Part shown: piece by piece, positions 1 through 8,794 of the stretch
Numbering within the stretch: position 1 is the stretch's first letter
Layout: each line of letters opens with the position of its first letter
Assembly (NCBI RefSeq): GCF_000759675.1
Contig: NZ_BAWM01000086.1
Coordinates: 68,828-132,827 of the forward strand
Source: Neobacillus niacini
Lineage (GTDB): Bacteria; Bacillota; Bacilli; Bacillales; Cytobacillaceae
Length of the DNA stretch: 64,000 bases
Reading direction: 5' to 3'
The notes under the pieces: generated by a model
Databases searched by the model: none
What the model was told of the DNA's origin: nothing
Seen by the model: the letters and a program-made list of their open reading frames with translations, nothing else
Translations under genes and position numbers: made by a program

Positions 1-44
1 AAAAATATTTTCTTCAAGGACTTACTGCCGGGAGTGTTAAGTAA
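1..44 (+). CDS. 3' end of an upstream gene (partial)
   Basis: Only the last 13 codons and a TAA stop are in the window, in the frame whose end reads KYFLQGLTAGSVK. The stop lies 18 bases before the iolB start and just ahead of its ribosome binding site, the spacing of an upstream operon gene, so another iol gene is the natural guess. The fragment is too short to identify, and the other frames cannot be excluded. Confidence 0.3.
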   Translation, partial: KYFLQGLTAGSVK

Positions 45-62
45 ATCAGAAGGAGGGTTTGT

Positions 63-869
63 ATGCAAAAAAAATTCATATATAAATCTATCAAAACACA
101 GTCTCCATCACTTGTTCGTGTTATGCCAGATGAATCTGGTCTACAGTTTGTTGGTTTTGAGGCTTGTAAAATTGAAAAAGGCGAAACTATTATCAGGCAA
201 GCTAAGGAAAATGAAATATGCGCTGTAATCTTAAGCGGAAAGGTGAAAATTAATACGAAAGAACTAAATTTTGATAATATCGGTAATCGATTAGATATTT
301 TTGAAAAGATCCCCCCTTATTCCCTTTATGTGACTAAAGATGATTTTTGTGAAATGGAGGCTATAACTGATGTGGTCGAAATCGCGTTCTGTTATTCACC
401 CTCAAAAGGAAGTTATCCAACTAGAGTAATTGCACCGACGGATGTAGCAGTAATTGAAAGAGGAAAAGGAAATATGAAAAGGTATGTTCATAATATTCTT
501 CCCGAAGATAAGGAGGCAGATAGTCTGCTAGTTGTAGAGGTATTTACTCCTGAAGGGAATTGGTCTAGTTATCCCCCTCACAAACACGATGCATTAAATT
601 TACCCGAAGAGTCTTTACTCGAAGAAACCTACTATCACCGAATGAAACCAGATAAAGGTTTTGCATTTCAAAGGGTATATACCGATGATTTAACAATAGA
701 TGAAGCTCTGGCTATTAAAGATGGAGATGTAGTTGTTGTGCCAAAAGGATATCATCCTGTAGCTGCAAGCCCCGGTCATGATCTTTATTATCTTAATGTT
801 ATGGCCGGTCCTAAGCGGTTGTGGAGATTCCATAATGATGAAGTCCTTGAATGGCTATTTAATAAATAA
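63..869 (+). CDS. iolB: 5-deoxy-glucuronate isomerase IolB
   Basis: 268 aa, the usual IolB length. IolB converts 5-deoxy-D-glucuronate to 5-dehydro-2-deoxy-D-gluconate (DKG) in cytosolic myo-inositol degradation. The protein is a bicupin. The metal-binding cluster is visible as PPHKHD (His173, His175) followed by EETYYHR (Glu188, His192), and PKGYHP lies near residue 230. The ATG at 63 follows a strong AGGAGGG site. A longer-looking alternative frame beginning at 34 has no family similarity. It is followed directly by iolC and iolA, which act next in the pathway, so the three genes are very likely one operon. Confidence 0.96.
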   Translation: MQKKFIYKSIKTQSPSLVRVMPDESGLQFVGFEACKIEKGETIIRQAKENEICAVILSGKVKINTKELNFDNIGNRLDIFEKIPPYSLYVTKDDFCEMEAITDVVEIAFCYSPSKGSYPTRVIAPTDVAVIERGKGNMKRYVHNILPEDKEADSLLVVEVFTPEGNWSSYPPHKHDALNLPEESLLEETYYHRMKPDKGFAFQRVYTDDLTIDEALAIKDGDVVVVPKGYHPVAASPGHDLYYLNVMAGPKRLWRFHNDEVLEWLFNK

Positions 870-915
870 TAGAAAATGGTGTAAACGAAAGATTTAATAA
901 GTGGAGGTATAGTGT

Positions 916-1926
916 ATGGATTCACTAGTTTTTAAACATGATCGTCCATTGGATTTAATCGCGATTGGTCGTTTATGTATTGACCTAAATGCGAATGAAA
1001 CACAACGGCCAATGGAAGAGACAAAAACATTCACAAAATATGTTGGTGGTTCCCCAGCTAATATAGCCATTGGGGCTTCGCGTCTAGGAATGAAGGCTGG
1101 TTTTATTGGAAAGGTATCGGACGATCAAATGGGTCGTTTTATTCTTCAGTACTTAATAGAGAATAACATTCAAACTGATCATATTTTCAACGATAAGACG
1201 GGTGCCGTTACTGGCTTAGCTTTTACTGAAATTATAAGCCCTACCGAGTGCAGTATATTAATGTATAGGGATAATGTCGCCGATTTGAAGCTTGAAGCCC
1301 TAGAAGTTTCTGAAGAATATATAAAGCAATGTAAGACATTATTAGTATCAGGTACCGCATTAGCCAAGAGTCCTTCAAGAGAAGCGGTATTTCTAGCTTT
1401 AGAGTATGCAAGAAAACATGATGTAGTGGTTATATTTGATCTAGACTATCGACCATACACATGGGAATCCGAAACTGAGACTGCCATCTACTATCACTTA
1501 GCTGCAGAGAAATGTGATGTCATAATCGGAACTCGTGAGGAGTTTGATATGATTGAAAAAATCAGAAATTTTGGCGGTTCAAATAATCTAGCAACAGCAG
1601 AAAGGTGGTTTTCCTACCAAGCAAAACTCGTTGTGATCAAACATGGCGGGGGAGGTTCGATTGCCTATACCAAAGAAGGTAACCAATACCAATGTGGAAT
1701 TTTTAAAACCAATGTACTAAAAACATTTGGTGCAGGTGATTCCTATGCTTCTGCCTTTATTTACGGACTAATGAATAGATTCAGTGTTTTAGAGTCTATG
1801 AGGCTAGGAAGTGCAGCTGCATCTATTGTTATTTCCAAGCACAGTTGTTCCGAAGCTATGCCAACATTAGAAGAAATACAAGGTTTTATGGAAAACTCTG
1901 AAGAAGTATTAGCGACTGCAACCTAA
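916..1926 (+). CDS. iolC: 5-dehydro-2-deoxygluconokinase IolC
   Basis: 336 aa PfkB/ribokinase-family sugar kinase that phosphorylates DKG, the product of IolB. Both family signatures are present: the glycine-rich GGSPANIAIG near residues 44-53, and the anion-hole/catalytic motif TFGAGDSY with GAGD at 272-275 (Asp275 the catalytic base). The start at 916 is preceded by GTGGAGG. It lies 46 bp after iolB and 60 bp before iolA, all on the same strand, supporting co-transcription. Generic PfkB kinases share these motifs; the substrate assignment rests on the iol context and on the sequence around the N-terminal DLIAIGRLCID segment. Confidence 0.95.
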   Translation: MDSLVFKHDRPLDLIAIGRLCIDLNANETQRPMEETKTFTKYVGGSPANIAIGASRLGMKAGFIGKVSDDQMGRFILQYLIENNIQTDHIFNDKTGAVTGLAFTEIISPTECSILMYRDNVADLKLEALEVSEEYIKQCKTLLVSGTALAKSPSREAVFLALEYARKHDVVVIFDLDYRPYTWESETETAIYYHLAAEKCDVIIGTREEFDMIEKIRNFGGSNNLATAERWFSYQAKLVVIKHGGGGSIAYTKEGNQYQCGIFKTNVLKTFGAGDSYASAFIYGLMNRFSVLESMRLGSAAASIVISKHSCSEAMPTLEEIQGFMENSEEVLATAT

Positions 1927-1986
1927 AATGGAAAGATAAATTACACTAAAATTTAATCGATAATCATTAAAGGGAGAAAAATACTC

Positions 1987-3444
1987 ATGACAAAAACAAC
2001 AGTCAAAGTTATACAAAATTATATAAATGGTGAATGGGTAGAGGCAACAACGACTAAGACAGAGCCTGTCTATAATCCGGCAACAGGAGAGATCATTGCA
2101 AACGTTCCACTATCCACAAATGAAGATGTGGTAATGGCTGTAAAAGCTGCTCAAGAAGCATTTCAAAGTTGGTCTCAAGTACCTGTACCAAAACGAGCAA
2201 GAATTCTTTTTAAATATCAACAAATCCTGGTCGATCACTGGGATGAACTTGCAAAATTAATTACCGTTGAAAACGGGAAAAGTTATCACGAAGCTCATGG
2301 TGAAGTTTTACGTGGAATCGAATGTGTTGAATTTGCAGCGGGTGCACCTACGTTAATGATGGGTAAACAACTTCCAAATATTGCAACAGACATTGAGTCT
2401 GGCATGTATCGATATCCAATAGGGATTGTGGGCGGAATCACTCCATTTAATTTTCCGATGATGGTACCATGCTGGATGTTCCCACTTGCAATCGCATGTG
2501 GTAATACCTTTATCTTAAAGCCATCGGAACGAACTCCTCTATTAGCCAATCGCCTTGCTGAGTTGTTTGAAGCAGCGGGTTTACCAAAGGGTGTACTGAA
2601 TATTGTGCATGGTGCACATGATGTGGTCAATGGATTACTTGTGGAAAAACAAATCAAAGCGATTTCATTTGTTGGTTCGCAGCCTGTTGCTGAATATGTT
2701 TATAAAAAAGGAACAGAAAAATTAAAACGTGTTCAAGCTTTAGCGGGTGCAAAGAACCATTCCATTGTGTTAAATGATGCCGATCTTGATCTTGCCGTTA
2801 CGCAAATCACTTCTGCAGCTTTTGGTTCTGCAGGAGAAAGATGTATGGCTGCTTCAGTAGTGACTGTTCAAGAAGAAGTGGCAGAGGTATTGGTGAAAAA
2901 ATTAAAAGAAGCTGCAGACAATATAATTATAGGCAATGGTCTAGAAAAAGATGTATTTTTGGGACCTGTAATTCGTGAAGGTCATAAAGAGCGTACGTTA
3001 AATTATATTGCTACAGGTGTTCAAGAAGGAGCACAGCTTGTTCGTGACGGCAGAGAAGATGGTGCAGTAAATAGCAAAGGCTTCTTTGTAGGTCCAACGA
3101 TATTTGATCAGGTTACAGAAGAAATGAAAATATGGCAGGATGAAATTTTTGCTCCTGTATTATCGGTTATCCGTGTAAAATCATTAGCCGAAGCCATTGA
3201 TATAGCCAATAAATCTAGATTCGCAAATGGTGCCTGCATTTATACGAAAGATGGGGGAAGCGTTCGACAATTTCGAGAAACGATCGATTCAGGAATGTTA
3301 GGTGTTAACATGGGTGTGCCAGCACCAATGGCATTTTTTCCATTTTCAGGATGGAAAGACTCTTTTTACGGGGATCTTCATGCAAATGGGGCAGATGGTG
3401 TAGAGTTTTATACTAGAAAGAAAATGTTAACTGCGCGTTGGTAG
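1987..3444 (+). CDS. iolA: Methylmalonate-semialdehyde dehydrogenase (CoA-acylating) IolA/MmsA
   Basis: 485 aa aldehyde dehydrogenase of the MMSDH branch. It oxidises malonate semialdehyde and methylmalonate semialdehyde with NAD and CoA to acetyl-CoA or propionyl-CoA plus CO2, the last step of inositol breakdown. PFNFP contains the conserved Asn155, and GSAGERCMAAS contains the catalytic Cys286; the ERCMA context is typical of MMSDH. The ATG at 1987 follows AAGGGAG. In B. subtilis iolA opens the operon, whereas here it follows iolB and iolC, an order seen in other Bacillaceae. A hairpin terminator follows the stop. Confidence 0.95.
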   Translation: MTKTTVKVIQNYINGEWVEATTTKTEPVYNPATGEIIANVPLSTNEDVVMAVKAAQEAFQSWSQVPVPKRARILFKYQQILVDHWDELAKLITVENGKSYHEAHGEVLRGIECVEFAAGAPTLMMGKQLPNIATDIESGMYRYPIGIVGGITPFNFPMMVPCWMFPLAIACGNTFILKPSERTPLLANRLAELFEAAGLPKGVLNIVHGAHDVVNGLLVEKQIKAISFVGSQPVAEYVYKKGTEKLKRVQALAGAKNHSIVLNDADLDLAVTQITSAAFGSAGERCMAASVVTVQEEVAEVLVKKLKEAADNIIIGNGLEKDVFLGPVIREGHKERTLNYIATGVQEGAQLVRDGREDGAVNSKGFFVGPTIFDQVTEEMKIWQDEIFAPVLSVIRVKSLAEAIDIANKSRFANGACIYTKDGGSVRQFRETIDSGMLGVNMGVPAPMAFFPFSGWKDSFYGDLHANGADGVEFYTRKKMLTARW

Positions 3445-3460
3445 TTTGATTATAAACATG

Positions 3461-3496
3461 AAAAAAGCTGGAACGTAAACGTTTCAGCCTTTTTTC
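3461..3496. terminator. Bidirectional terminator between iolA and the formate/nitrite channel
   Basis: The arms GCTGGAAC and GTTTCAGC form a stem flanked by an A-run on the left and a T-run on the right. It sits between two convergent genes and can serve both strands. Confidence 0.8.
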
Positions 3497-3517
3497 ATGT
3501 TGTTGCAGTCTTTTTGG

Positions 3518-4345
3518 TTAAATTCCAATTTTCTTCTCTAACATTCCTGGTTTTTTAGTTCCTTCAATTACGGTGTATTCATTCTTTTTGTAGGCAAACC
3601 AGTACGCCATTCCGATAAATAGTGCTCCGCCAACAGCATTTCCTAAGAAGACCGGAATAAAGTTTCCTAGATAATCCATCCATGTCAAGTGACCGGCAAA
3701 TATCGCTGCCGGGATGACAAACATGTTGGCCACAACGTGTTGAAATCCAATTGCCACAAAGGCCATAGTCGGAAACCAAATTCCAGCGATTTTTCCGATC
3801 ATATCTTCACTTCCGTAAGATAACCACACAGCTGCAGCGACAAGCCAGTTGCATCCAATACCTGAGACAAAAGCTTGAAGAAAGGTTGCATCTATTTTAT
3901 GTTCAGCAATATGAACGGTACTCTCCAAATATACACCTGTTTCCGTTAAACCAACAATGTGTCCGAAAAAGTAAGCTACGAAAATCGCCCCTAGAAAATT
4001 GCTTACCGTGATGAGGAGCCAGTTTTGTAGAACCTGTTTGGTTTTAATTTTGTCTGCAAACTTAGCCAGTGGAACCACCATCATATTTCCTGTGAGAAGT
4101 TCTCCACCTGCTATTAATGTAAGGATTAGTCCAATCGGGAAGACAGAGGCACCTAAAATCGCACTAAGTCCTGATAAACCTTCGGATAATGGTGCTGTGA
4201 CACGAATATATAGCAGGAACCCTAATGAAATAAATGCACCTGCTTGGAAACCTAATAGAATCGTTGTTACTAAAGGATAACTTGTCTTTTTTATTCCATT
4301 TTTAATTGAAATTTCTAGTATTTGATCTGGTTTGTATAATGACAT
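3518..4345 (-). CDS. Formate/nitrite transporter (FNT) family channel
   Basis: 275 aa membrane protein with the six-helix FNT layout. Family features include the N-terminal stretch with SLGFLLYIRV and the segment GGELLTGNMM, and the second half carries GIGCNWLV and NMFVIPAAIF, matching the internal repeat of FocA/NirC channels. It passes formate, nitrite or related small anions across the membrane; which one cannot be read from sequence. The start has AAAGGAA upstream. A palindrome fitting the FNR consensus lies 30 bp before the start codon, suggesting regulation by oxygen or anaerobiosis. It is a single-gene unit, convergent with iolA. Confidence 0.9.
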   Translation of the reverse strand: MSLYKPDQILEISIKNGIKKTSYPLVTTILLGFQAGAFISLGFLLYIRVTAPLSEGLSGLSAILGASVFPIGLILTLIAGGELLTGNMMVVPLAKFADKIKTKQVLQNWLLITVSNFLGAIFVAYFFGHIVGLTETGVYLESTVHIAEHKIDATFLQAFVSGIGCNWLVAAAVWLSYGSEDMIGKIAGIWFPTMAFVAIGFQHVVANMFVIPAAIFAGHLTWMDYLGNFIPVFLGNAVGGALFIGMAYWFAYKKNEYTVIEGTKKPGMLEKKIGI

Positions 4346-4374
4346 GACAGTATTTCCTTTCTAATTACTTAAAA

Positions 4375-4390
4375 TGTGAAGAACATCACA
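4375..4390. promoter_or_regulatory. FNR/CRP-type operator upstream of the FNT gene
   Basis: TGTGA-N6-TCACA is an exact match to the Gram-positive FNR consensus. It is centred about 37 bp upstream of the FNT start codon on the other strand. The distance is short for a classical activator position at -41.5 unless transcription starts very near or inside the gene, so repression or a different CRP-family regulator is possible. Confidence 0.5.
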
Positions 4391-4540
4391 TATTGATTTG
4401 TCTTTATTTTAACGCAATGAACACTAATTTACTGTGAACATTTCTTTAACTTTATATGTAAAATCAAAGCACCTTTATAAGATTTCTGTTTTGGTATAAA
4501 ATTAGAGTAATATTGTTAATGCTTTTTGGAGGAATGGTTT

Positions 4541-5032
4541 ATGGCTGCAGTGAAGACGGTAAAAATTGATGGTGAGATTATACATATTTTTAATAGCGCG
4601 ATTTATATCTTTGAATCCCATTCAGGTTTTACGCTTGAATTGGATATGATTGTTAGTGAAGTTATGTTCAAAAAATATAAACAAGAGCAAACACTAATAA
4701 TTGAGATAGAGTTAGAGGACGGTAGAATAATAGATTCCATCATGCACCTAAAAACACTGTCTGGAGGATTACCACAGCTTAATTTATTTTGTGATTTAGA
4801 TGACATAGATGAGTATGAAGATTTTGATAGAGTGGACGAAAATAGTTCATGGTTTCCAAATGTAGAAGACGGTATCACATTAGAAGAAATTAGAAAAGTA
4901 GAAATGCCCATTGAAGACGTTAGTTTAAAGTTAAAACTGCCCATTGATCAGGTTGAATGGTTAAAAAAGCAAAAAAAGAAAGATTTAAATGAAATGTTTA
5001 CACATTTGATATATGAAATTTGGAAGAAATAA
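4541..5032 (+). CDS. Conserved hypothetical protein, acidic
   Basis: 163 aa, not recognised. The ATG at 4541 is chosen because TTGGAGG at 4526-4532 is its ribosome binding site; an extension to the TTG at 4526 would start inside that site. The first half looks like alternating beta-strands and hydrophobic residues. A very acidic linker (DLDDIDEYEDFDRVDE) lies near residues 85-100. The C-terminus is lysine-rich and helical (WLKKQKKKDLNEMF), resembling a helix-turn-helix-like segment preceded by PIDQVEWL. No transmembrane segment or signal peptide is seen. It stands alone between divergent and unrelated genes, so context gives no function. Confidence 0.7.
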   Translation: MAAVKTVKIDGEIIHIFNSAIYIFESHSGFTLELDMIVSEVMFKKYKQEQTLIIEIELEDGRIIDSIMHLKTLSGGLPQLNLFCDLDDIDEYEDFDRVDENSSWFPNVEDGITLEEIRKVEMPIEDVSLKLKLPIDQVEWLKKQKKKDLNEMFTHLIYEIWKK

Positions 5033-5144
5033 AGGGTGGCAAACAAAGGACACCAATAGAACTACGCATCATTTTCCCATTAATAAAGTATAATATAGCT
5101 ATTGAAATTAGTTTTTATACTTAATGCAAAAGGGGGTAGCATTA

Positions 5145-5897
5145 ATGCAAATTACATTTGAAAATATTTATATTCATAGTCATGTAGTAGCTGAAAATAA
5201 TTTGTACAAGCAATTTCATTTTCCAGAAATGTTATCGAGATATGATAGTAATTATATAGAGTTTAAGACGTTTCCTAAATTAGATGAATTTAAGCATGCA
5301 GAAGGTTATTTAAGAGATTATCATCTAAGAAATGGTCAGAAGCACGTGAAATTTAAATTTCCTGTAGATGAAAAAATCCCAGTTGAGTTAGTGAACTACT
5401 TAAATCAAGAAGAATATGATATTGGTTTTCTAGAACTATATGCGATTCAACCGATTCAATTTCCAGAATTGAAGGATAACCCCGACATTGAGGTTCAAAT
5501 TGTAACTGAACATAACCTTAAGGCTTTTCTCGCTTTACAGTATCAGCAGGATATTGTGTTTGGCAGTAATTTTGCCAATCAAAAAGTAGAGTTGAATAAG
5601 CGAATTTTTGAAGATCCGAATTTCATGCAGCTGCTAGCTTTATATAAAGGTACACCAGCAGGTGTAGTGGATGTGATCATTTCGAAAGATACAGCTGAAA
5701 TTGATAATTTAGGTGTAGATGAAACCTTTCAAAAGAAAGGAATCGGCAGCAAAATCCAAAAATTTGTAATGGATACGTTTAAGGATAAGACTGTTATTCT
5801 AGTCGCGGATGGTCAGGATACCCCAAAAGAAATGTATAAGAGACAGAACTACCAATACCTTGGCTATCAATATTACACCCAAAAAGTTGACGAATAA
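5145..5897 (+). CDS. GNAT-family N-acetyltransferase
   Basis: 250 aa. The ATG at 5145 has AAAGGGGG at the right distance; the ATG at 5124 lies before that site and is rejected. The C-terminal half (about residues 115-250) is a GNAT fold. Motif A reads NLGVDETFQKKGIGSKIQ, with the acetyl-CoA pyrophosphate loop KKGIGSK, and the C-terminal YKRQNYQYLGYQYY is typical of motif B. The N-terminal 110 residues form a second, degenerate region seen in two-domain Bacillus acetyltransferases. The substrate is unknown. A shared terminator separates it from the convergent purine permease. Confidence 0.85.
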   Translation: MQITFENIYIHSHVVAENNLYKQFHFPEMLSRYDSNYIEFKTFPKLDEFKHAEGYLRDYHLRNGQKHVKFKFPVDEKIPVELVNYLNQEEYDIGFLELYAIQPIQFPELKDNPDIEVQIVTEHNLKAFLALQYQQDIVFGSNFANQKVELNKRIFEDPNFMQLLALYKGTPAGVVDVIISKDTAEIDNLGVDETFQKKGIGSKIQKFVMDTFKDKTVILVADGQDTPKEMYKRQNYQYLGYQYYTQKVDE

Positions 5898-5995
5898 ATA
5901 AAAGAAGAAGGACTAGAAGAAGTTGTTGGATGAAATTAGTAAATTTGAAGTGGTTTTGGAACGGATTGCCTTAATGGAATAAGCATGAAAATAAG

Positions 5996-6027
5996 AATGG
6001 CTCAGTTCTGTTGACTGAGCCATTTCA
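5996..6027. terminator. Bidirectional terminator
   Basis: AATGGCTCAGT and ACTGAGCCATT form an 11-bp stem with a short loop. It lies between the convergent GNAT and purine permease genes. Confidence 0.85.
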
Positions 6028-6034
6028 TTACTAT

Positions 6035-7378
6035 TTAAGTTAGTGATTCTTGATTTGAAGCTACCACTTTTTTCCGTTCCTGCGGAATGACTAGATTAAG
6101 AATAACCGTAGCCAATGCTCCAACAGCTGTTCCAGAAGATAAAATGTAATTTGCAAAGTCAGGAACACTGTATAGAATTTCTTTTGGAAGAACAACCGTA
6201 CCAATTGTTAATAGAATCGGAACGCCGATTACCATCATATTACGATCATCAATTACCACGTGCTGAATAACTTTCATCCCGTTCATAACAATGGCCACAC
6301 ATACAACCCCGAAAATCCCATTGATAACTGGTTCAGGTATACAAGTAATTACAGCTGATAGTTTTGGAATTAAGCCTAAAGCGATTAAGATAACCCCTGC
6401 GCTGATAATAGCCATTCTGCTGGCTACTCCTGTAATCGCGATAATTCCAGCGTTAGAAGAATAACCAGTCATTGGTGTACCACCGAAAAGAGAACCTACG
6501 AAACAACCAATACCTTCACCAACAGATGCTCTGTTCAATCTTTTTTCATCTAATTCACTGCCTGTTACCGTTGATACAACAAACCAAGTACCCGTTGTTT
6601 CTATTAAGATAACCAGATAGATAAAGACCATAGTTAGAATGGCTTGTAAATCAAATACAGGCTTTCCAAATGGGAAAAAGCTAGGAAGCGAAAACCATGC
6701 TGCTTCTTTTACAGTTGAGAAATCGACTGTACCAAACAGTGATGCGGTAATCGTTCCTACTACAATCGCTAGAATAACAGATACTAAGCGGAAAAAAGTT
6801 CCATAACCTTTTTTCTTCCGTCCAAGAAGGATACAAATAATTAAAACTGCAGCAGAAACAAATGCAATTAATACATTGTGCCCAACGTTACCTGGTGCAT
6901 TATAAATGCTATTGAATGCAGCTGGCATTAAGGAAATCCCTACAATGACAATAACTGTTCCACCTACAAGAGGGGGAATTACTTTCTTAACAGCTTTAGC
7001 AAACCATTTTAATGGATATCCAAGAATCGCAATAAGTAAAGCTCCTGGTAGAAGGCTTCCAAATACGGCTCCCATTCCAAGTTTTCCACCAATCGCTGCC
7101 AAAGCACCAATTGGTACATAGGATGGACCTTGTACGACCGGCAATCTTAAGCCGCCAATCGTTTGAATGAGGGTGGCAATTCCCGCGGCTAAGAAACACA
7201 TTTGAATGAAGAAAGTAGTATTCATCGTATCTAACGCCAATAATCCCGCAATAATGATGGGGGCGATATATAAATCCATTGCAAGTACATGCTGCATACC
7301 AAGTAGAAGGGCTTTACCCCAACTGATCTTTTCATCTACCCCAACGATAATGTTCGGATTTTGCTCTTTTTGTGCCAC
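6035..7378 (-). CDS. NCS2-family purine (xanthine/uric acid) permease
   Basis: 447 aa with about 12-14 hydrophobic segments, the usual length for PbuX/PucJ/PucK-type permeases. Family marks are GMQHVLAMDLY near the N-terminus, VVQGPSYVPIGA in the early part, the signature ETTGTWF in the middle, and the downstream GTPMTGYSSNAG. It imports xanthine, uric acid or a related purine with protons. No purine riboswitch is present in the 267-bp upstream region. Instead an AACGAA-N22-TTCGTT arrangement overlaps a plausible -10 on this strand and could be a PurR operator. The gene is divergent from a Rieske oxygenase, which hints at a shared purine-type substrate, but that is inference. Confidence 0.88.
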   Translation of the reverse strand: MAQKEQNPNIIVGVDEKISWGKALLLGMQHVLAMDLYIAPIIIAGLLALDTMNTTFFIQMCFLAAGIATLIQTIGGLRLPVVQGPSYVPIGALAAIGGKLGMGAVFGSLLPGALLIAILGYPLKWFAKAVKKVIPPLVGGTVIVIVGISLMPAAFNSIYNAPGNVGHNVLIAFVSAAVLIICILLGRKKKGYGTFFRLVSVILAIVVGTITASLFGTVDFSTVKEAAWFSLPSFFPFGKPVFDLQAILTMVFIYLVILIETTGTWFVVSTVTGSELDEKRLNRASVGEGIGCFVGSLFGGTPMTGYSSNAGIIAITGVASRMAIISAGVILIALGLIPKLSAVITCIPEPVINGIFGVVCVAIVMNGMKVIQHVVIDDRNMMVIGVPILLTIGTVVLPKEILYSVPDFANYILSSGTAVGALATVILNLVIPQERKKVVASNQESLT

Positions 7379-7530
7379 GGAACCATTCTCCTTTATTTTT
7401 TAAGTATGTAGAAAATTAATCTAAAAAACTGGTAAAATTCCAAATGAATGAAGACAAATGGGTTTATTACTGCGCAGATAATAAAAACCCTAAATGAATT
7501 ATAATGGTGGATTCATAGATTGTAAACATA

Positions 7531-7572
7531 AAAATAACGAATAATTATATTATACTTTAAATTTTCGTTCGC
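7531..7572 (-). promoter_or_regulatory. Candidate PurR operator and promoter of the purine permease
   Basis: AACGAA (7536-7541) and TTCGTT (7564-7569) are inverted half-sites resembling PurBoxes (CGAA core). On the minus strand a TATAAT lies between them. The spacing roughly fits PurBox pairs, but the conserved C after CGAA is missing in one arm. Confidence 0.35.
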
Positions 7573-7581
7573 CTTTTTGTC

Positions 7582-7610
7582 TTGACTTCAAAATATATTC
7601 TTAATAGAAT
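7582..7610 (+). promoter_or_regulatory. Sigma-A promoter of the Rieske gene
   Basis: TTGACT, a 17-bp spacer and TAGAAT lie about 36 bp before the Rieske start, followed by AGAAGGAGATG as the ribosome binding site. Confidence 0.7.
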
Positions 7611-7645
7611 ATAGATACATAGGTTTTAGAAGGAGATGTAAAAAA

Positions 7646-8623
7646 ATGATCATCAATGATACCGTTTTACGTAGTGATTGGATCGTTGCTTGTAAAATTG
7701 AAGATGTTAAAGAAGAGCCAATACAAGTAGTGATAATGGGCGAAAGAGTTGTTTTATTCCGAAATGAGCAAGGCATTCATGCCTTTAAGGATTTATGTAT
7801 TCATCGAGGAGCAGCACTTTCTCTAGGCTGCGTGAAAGACGGCAATCTTGTTTGTCCGTATCATGGCTGGGAATATGATTCAGAGGGTACATGTACAAGT
7901 ATTCCACAGCTCCCTGAAGGAAAATCAATTCCATTAAAAGCAAAAGCGATAAAATATACATGTAGAACAGAGTATGGATTTGTTTGGATTAACCTAGAAA
8001 ATAACAACCCTGAATTTTTTTCATTCCCAGAATTCAACGATAGTAGTTACCGCAATATTCTATGGGGACCTCAAGAAGTTAATGCAAACCCACCAAGAAT
8101 TGTCGAGAACTTCCTTGATGTTGGTCATCTTTCCTTTATTCATGAAGGTTTTCTAGGTGTACCAGAGCATCCGGAAATTGGCGATTACGATGTTCATACT
8201 GACGGAGGTCGAATTTTCTCAGATGAAATTGTTATCTATCAGCCAGACCCTGATGGTACTGGAGTTGCGAAGGATGTTTATTACACCTATGAAATCGTTC
8301 GCCCGCTGTCAGTGAGATTCACAAAAAGAGATCCTGATACAGACAATAAGATGACGATTTTACTAACCATTCTTCCGATTGCAGAAGGCAAATCGATTGC
8401 CTATGGCATTATGTCGTTTAACTATGAAACTGGCACAAGCGATCAAGAAATCATAGATTTTCAGGATATGATTTTTGCTCAAGACAAACCAATTGTCGAA
8501 AATCAGAAACCAGAGGACTTACCGCTTGATTTGCAGGTAGAGCTTTCCTTGAAATGTGACAGAATGAGCATTGCTTACCGAAAATACTTAAAATCACTCG
8601 GTGTTACACTTGGAACTGAATGA
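7646..8623 (+). CDS. Rieske non-heme iron oxygenase, alpha-subunit type
   Basis: 325 aa. The N-terminal Rieske [2Fe-2S] domain is complete: Cys51-X-His53 (CIHRG) and Cys70-X2-His73 (CPYHG). The C-terminal catalytic domain carries the mononuclear iron motif NFLDVGHLSFIHE, with the bridging Asp158 and ligands His161 and His166. The length is typical of small Rieske monooxygenases such as vanillate demethylase or N-demethylases, rather than of large dioxygenase alpha subunits. No reductase or ferredoxin gene is next to it, so electrons must come from a partner elsewhere. It has its own promoter and terminator and is divergent from a purine permease. The substrate is unknown. Confidence 0.9.
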   Translation: MIINDTVLRSDWIVACKIEDVKEEPIQVVIMGERVVLFRNEQGIHAFKDLCIHRGAALSLGCVKDGNLVCPYHGWEYDSEGTCTSIPQLPEGKSIPLKAKAIKYTCRTEYGFVWINLENNNPEFFSFPEFNDSSYRNILWGPQEVNANPPRIVENFLDVGHLSFIHEGFLGVPEHPEIGDYDVHTDGGRIFSDEIVIYQPDPDGTGVAKDVYYTYEIVRPLSVRFTKRDPDTDNKMTILLTILPIAEGKSIAYGIMSFNYETGTSDQEIIDFQDMIFAQDKPIVENQKPEDLPLDLQVELSLKCDRMSIAYRKYLKSLGVTLGTE

Positions 8624-8634
8624 TAAGAAGACAG

Positions 8635-8665
8635 GTCGTTTACTTTTATGGTAAACGGCTTTTGT
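8635..8665 (+). terminator. Terminator after the Rieske gene
   Basis: CGTTTAC and GTAAACG form a short stem followed by a T-rich stretch. Confidence 0.6.
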
Positions 8666-8728
8666 TGTACCTATCTTCAAGTTTTTAACAACTAATAAAA
8701 ATTAATTTTTCTGAATAGTTTTTATATA

Positions 8729-8757
8729 TTGACATAGTAGTCACAAGTGACTACAAT
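8729..8757 (+). promoter_or_regulatory. Promoter with embedded TetR-type operator (first copy)
   Basis: TTGACA, a 17-bp spacer and TACAAT. The spacer and -10 contain the palindrome TAGTCAC-AA-GTGACTA (8738-8753), so a bound repressor would block the polymerase. The same layout recurs at 11691, before the paralogous regulator, which suggests autoregulation and cross-regulation. Confidence 0.75.
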
Positions 8758-8794
8758 TTTATATATAGAAATCTGATTTAAATAGGAGAAAAAT

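Noticed and set aside
34..228. Alternative frame overlapping the iolB start
   Set aside because: It overlaps the well-supported iolB frame and shows no family similarity.
4526..4540. Upstream extension of the hypothetical gene at 4541
   Set aside because: The extension would begin inside its own TTGGAGG ribosome binding site.
7379..7645. Purine riboswitch upstream of the purine permease
   Set aside because: The conserved core (TTTCTACC and paired loops) is absent on the minus strand; only PurR-like half-sites are seen.
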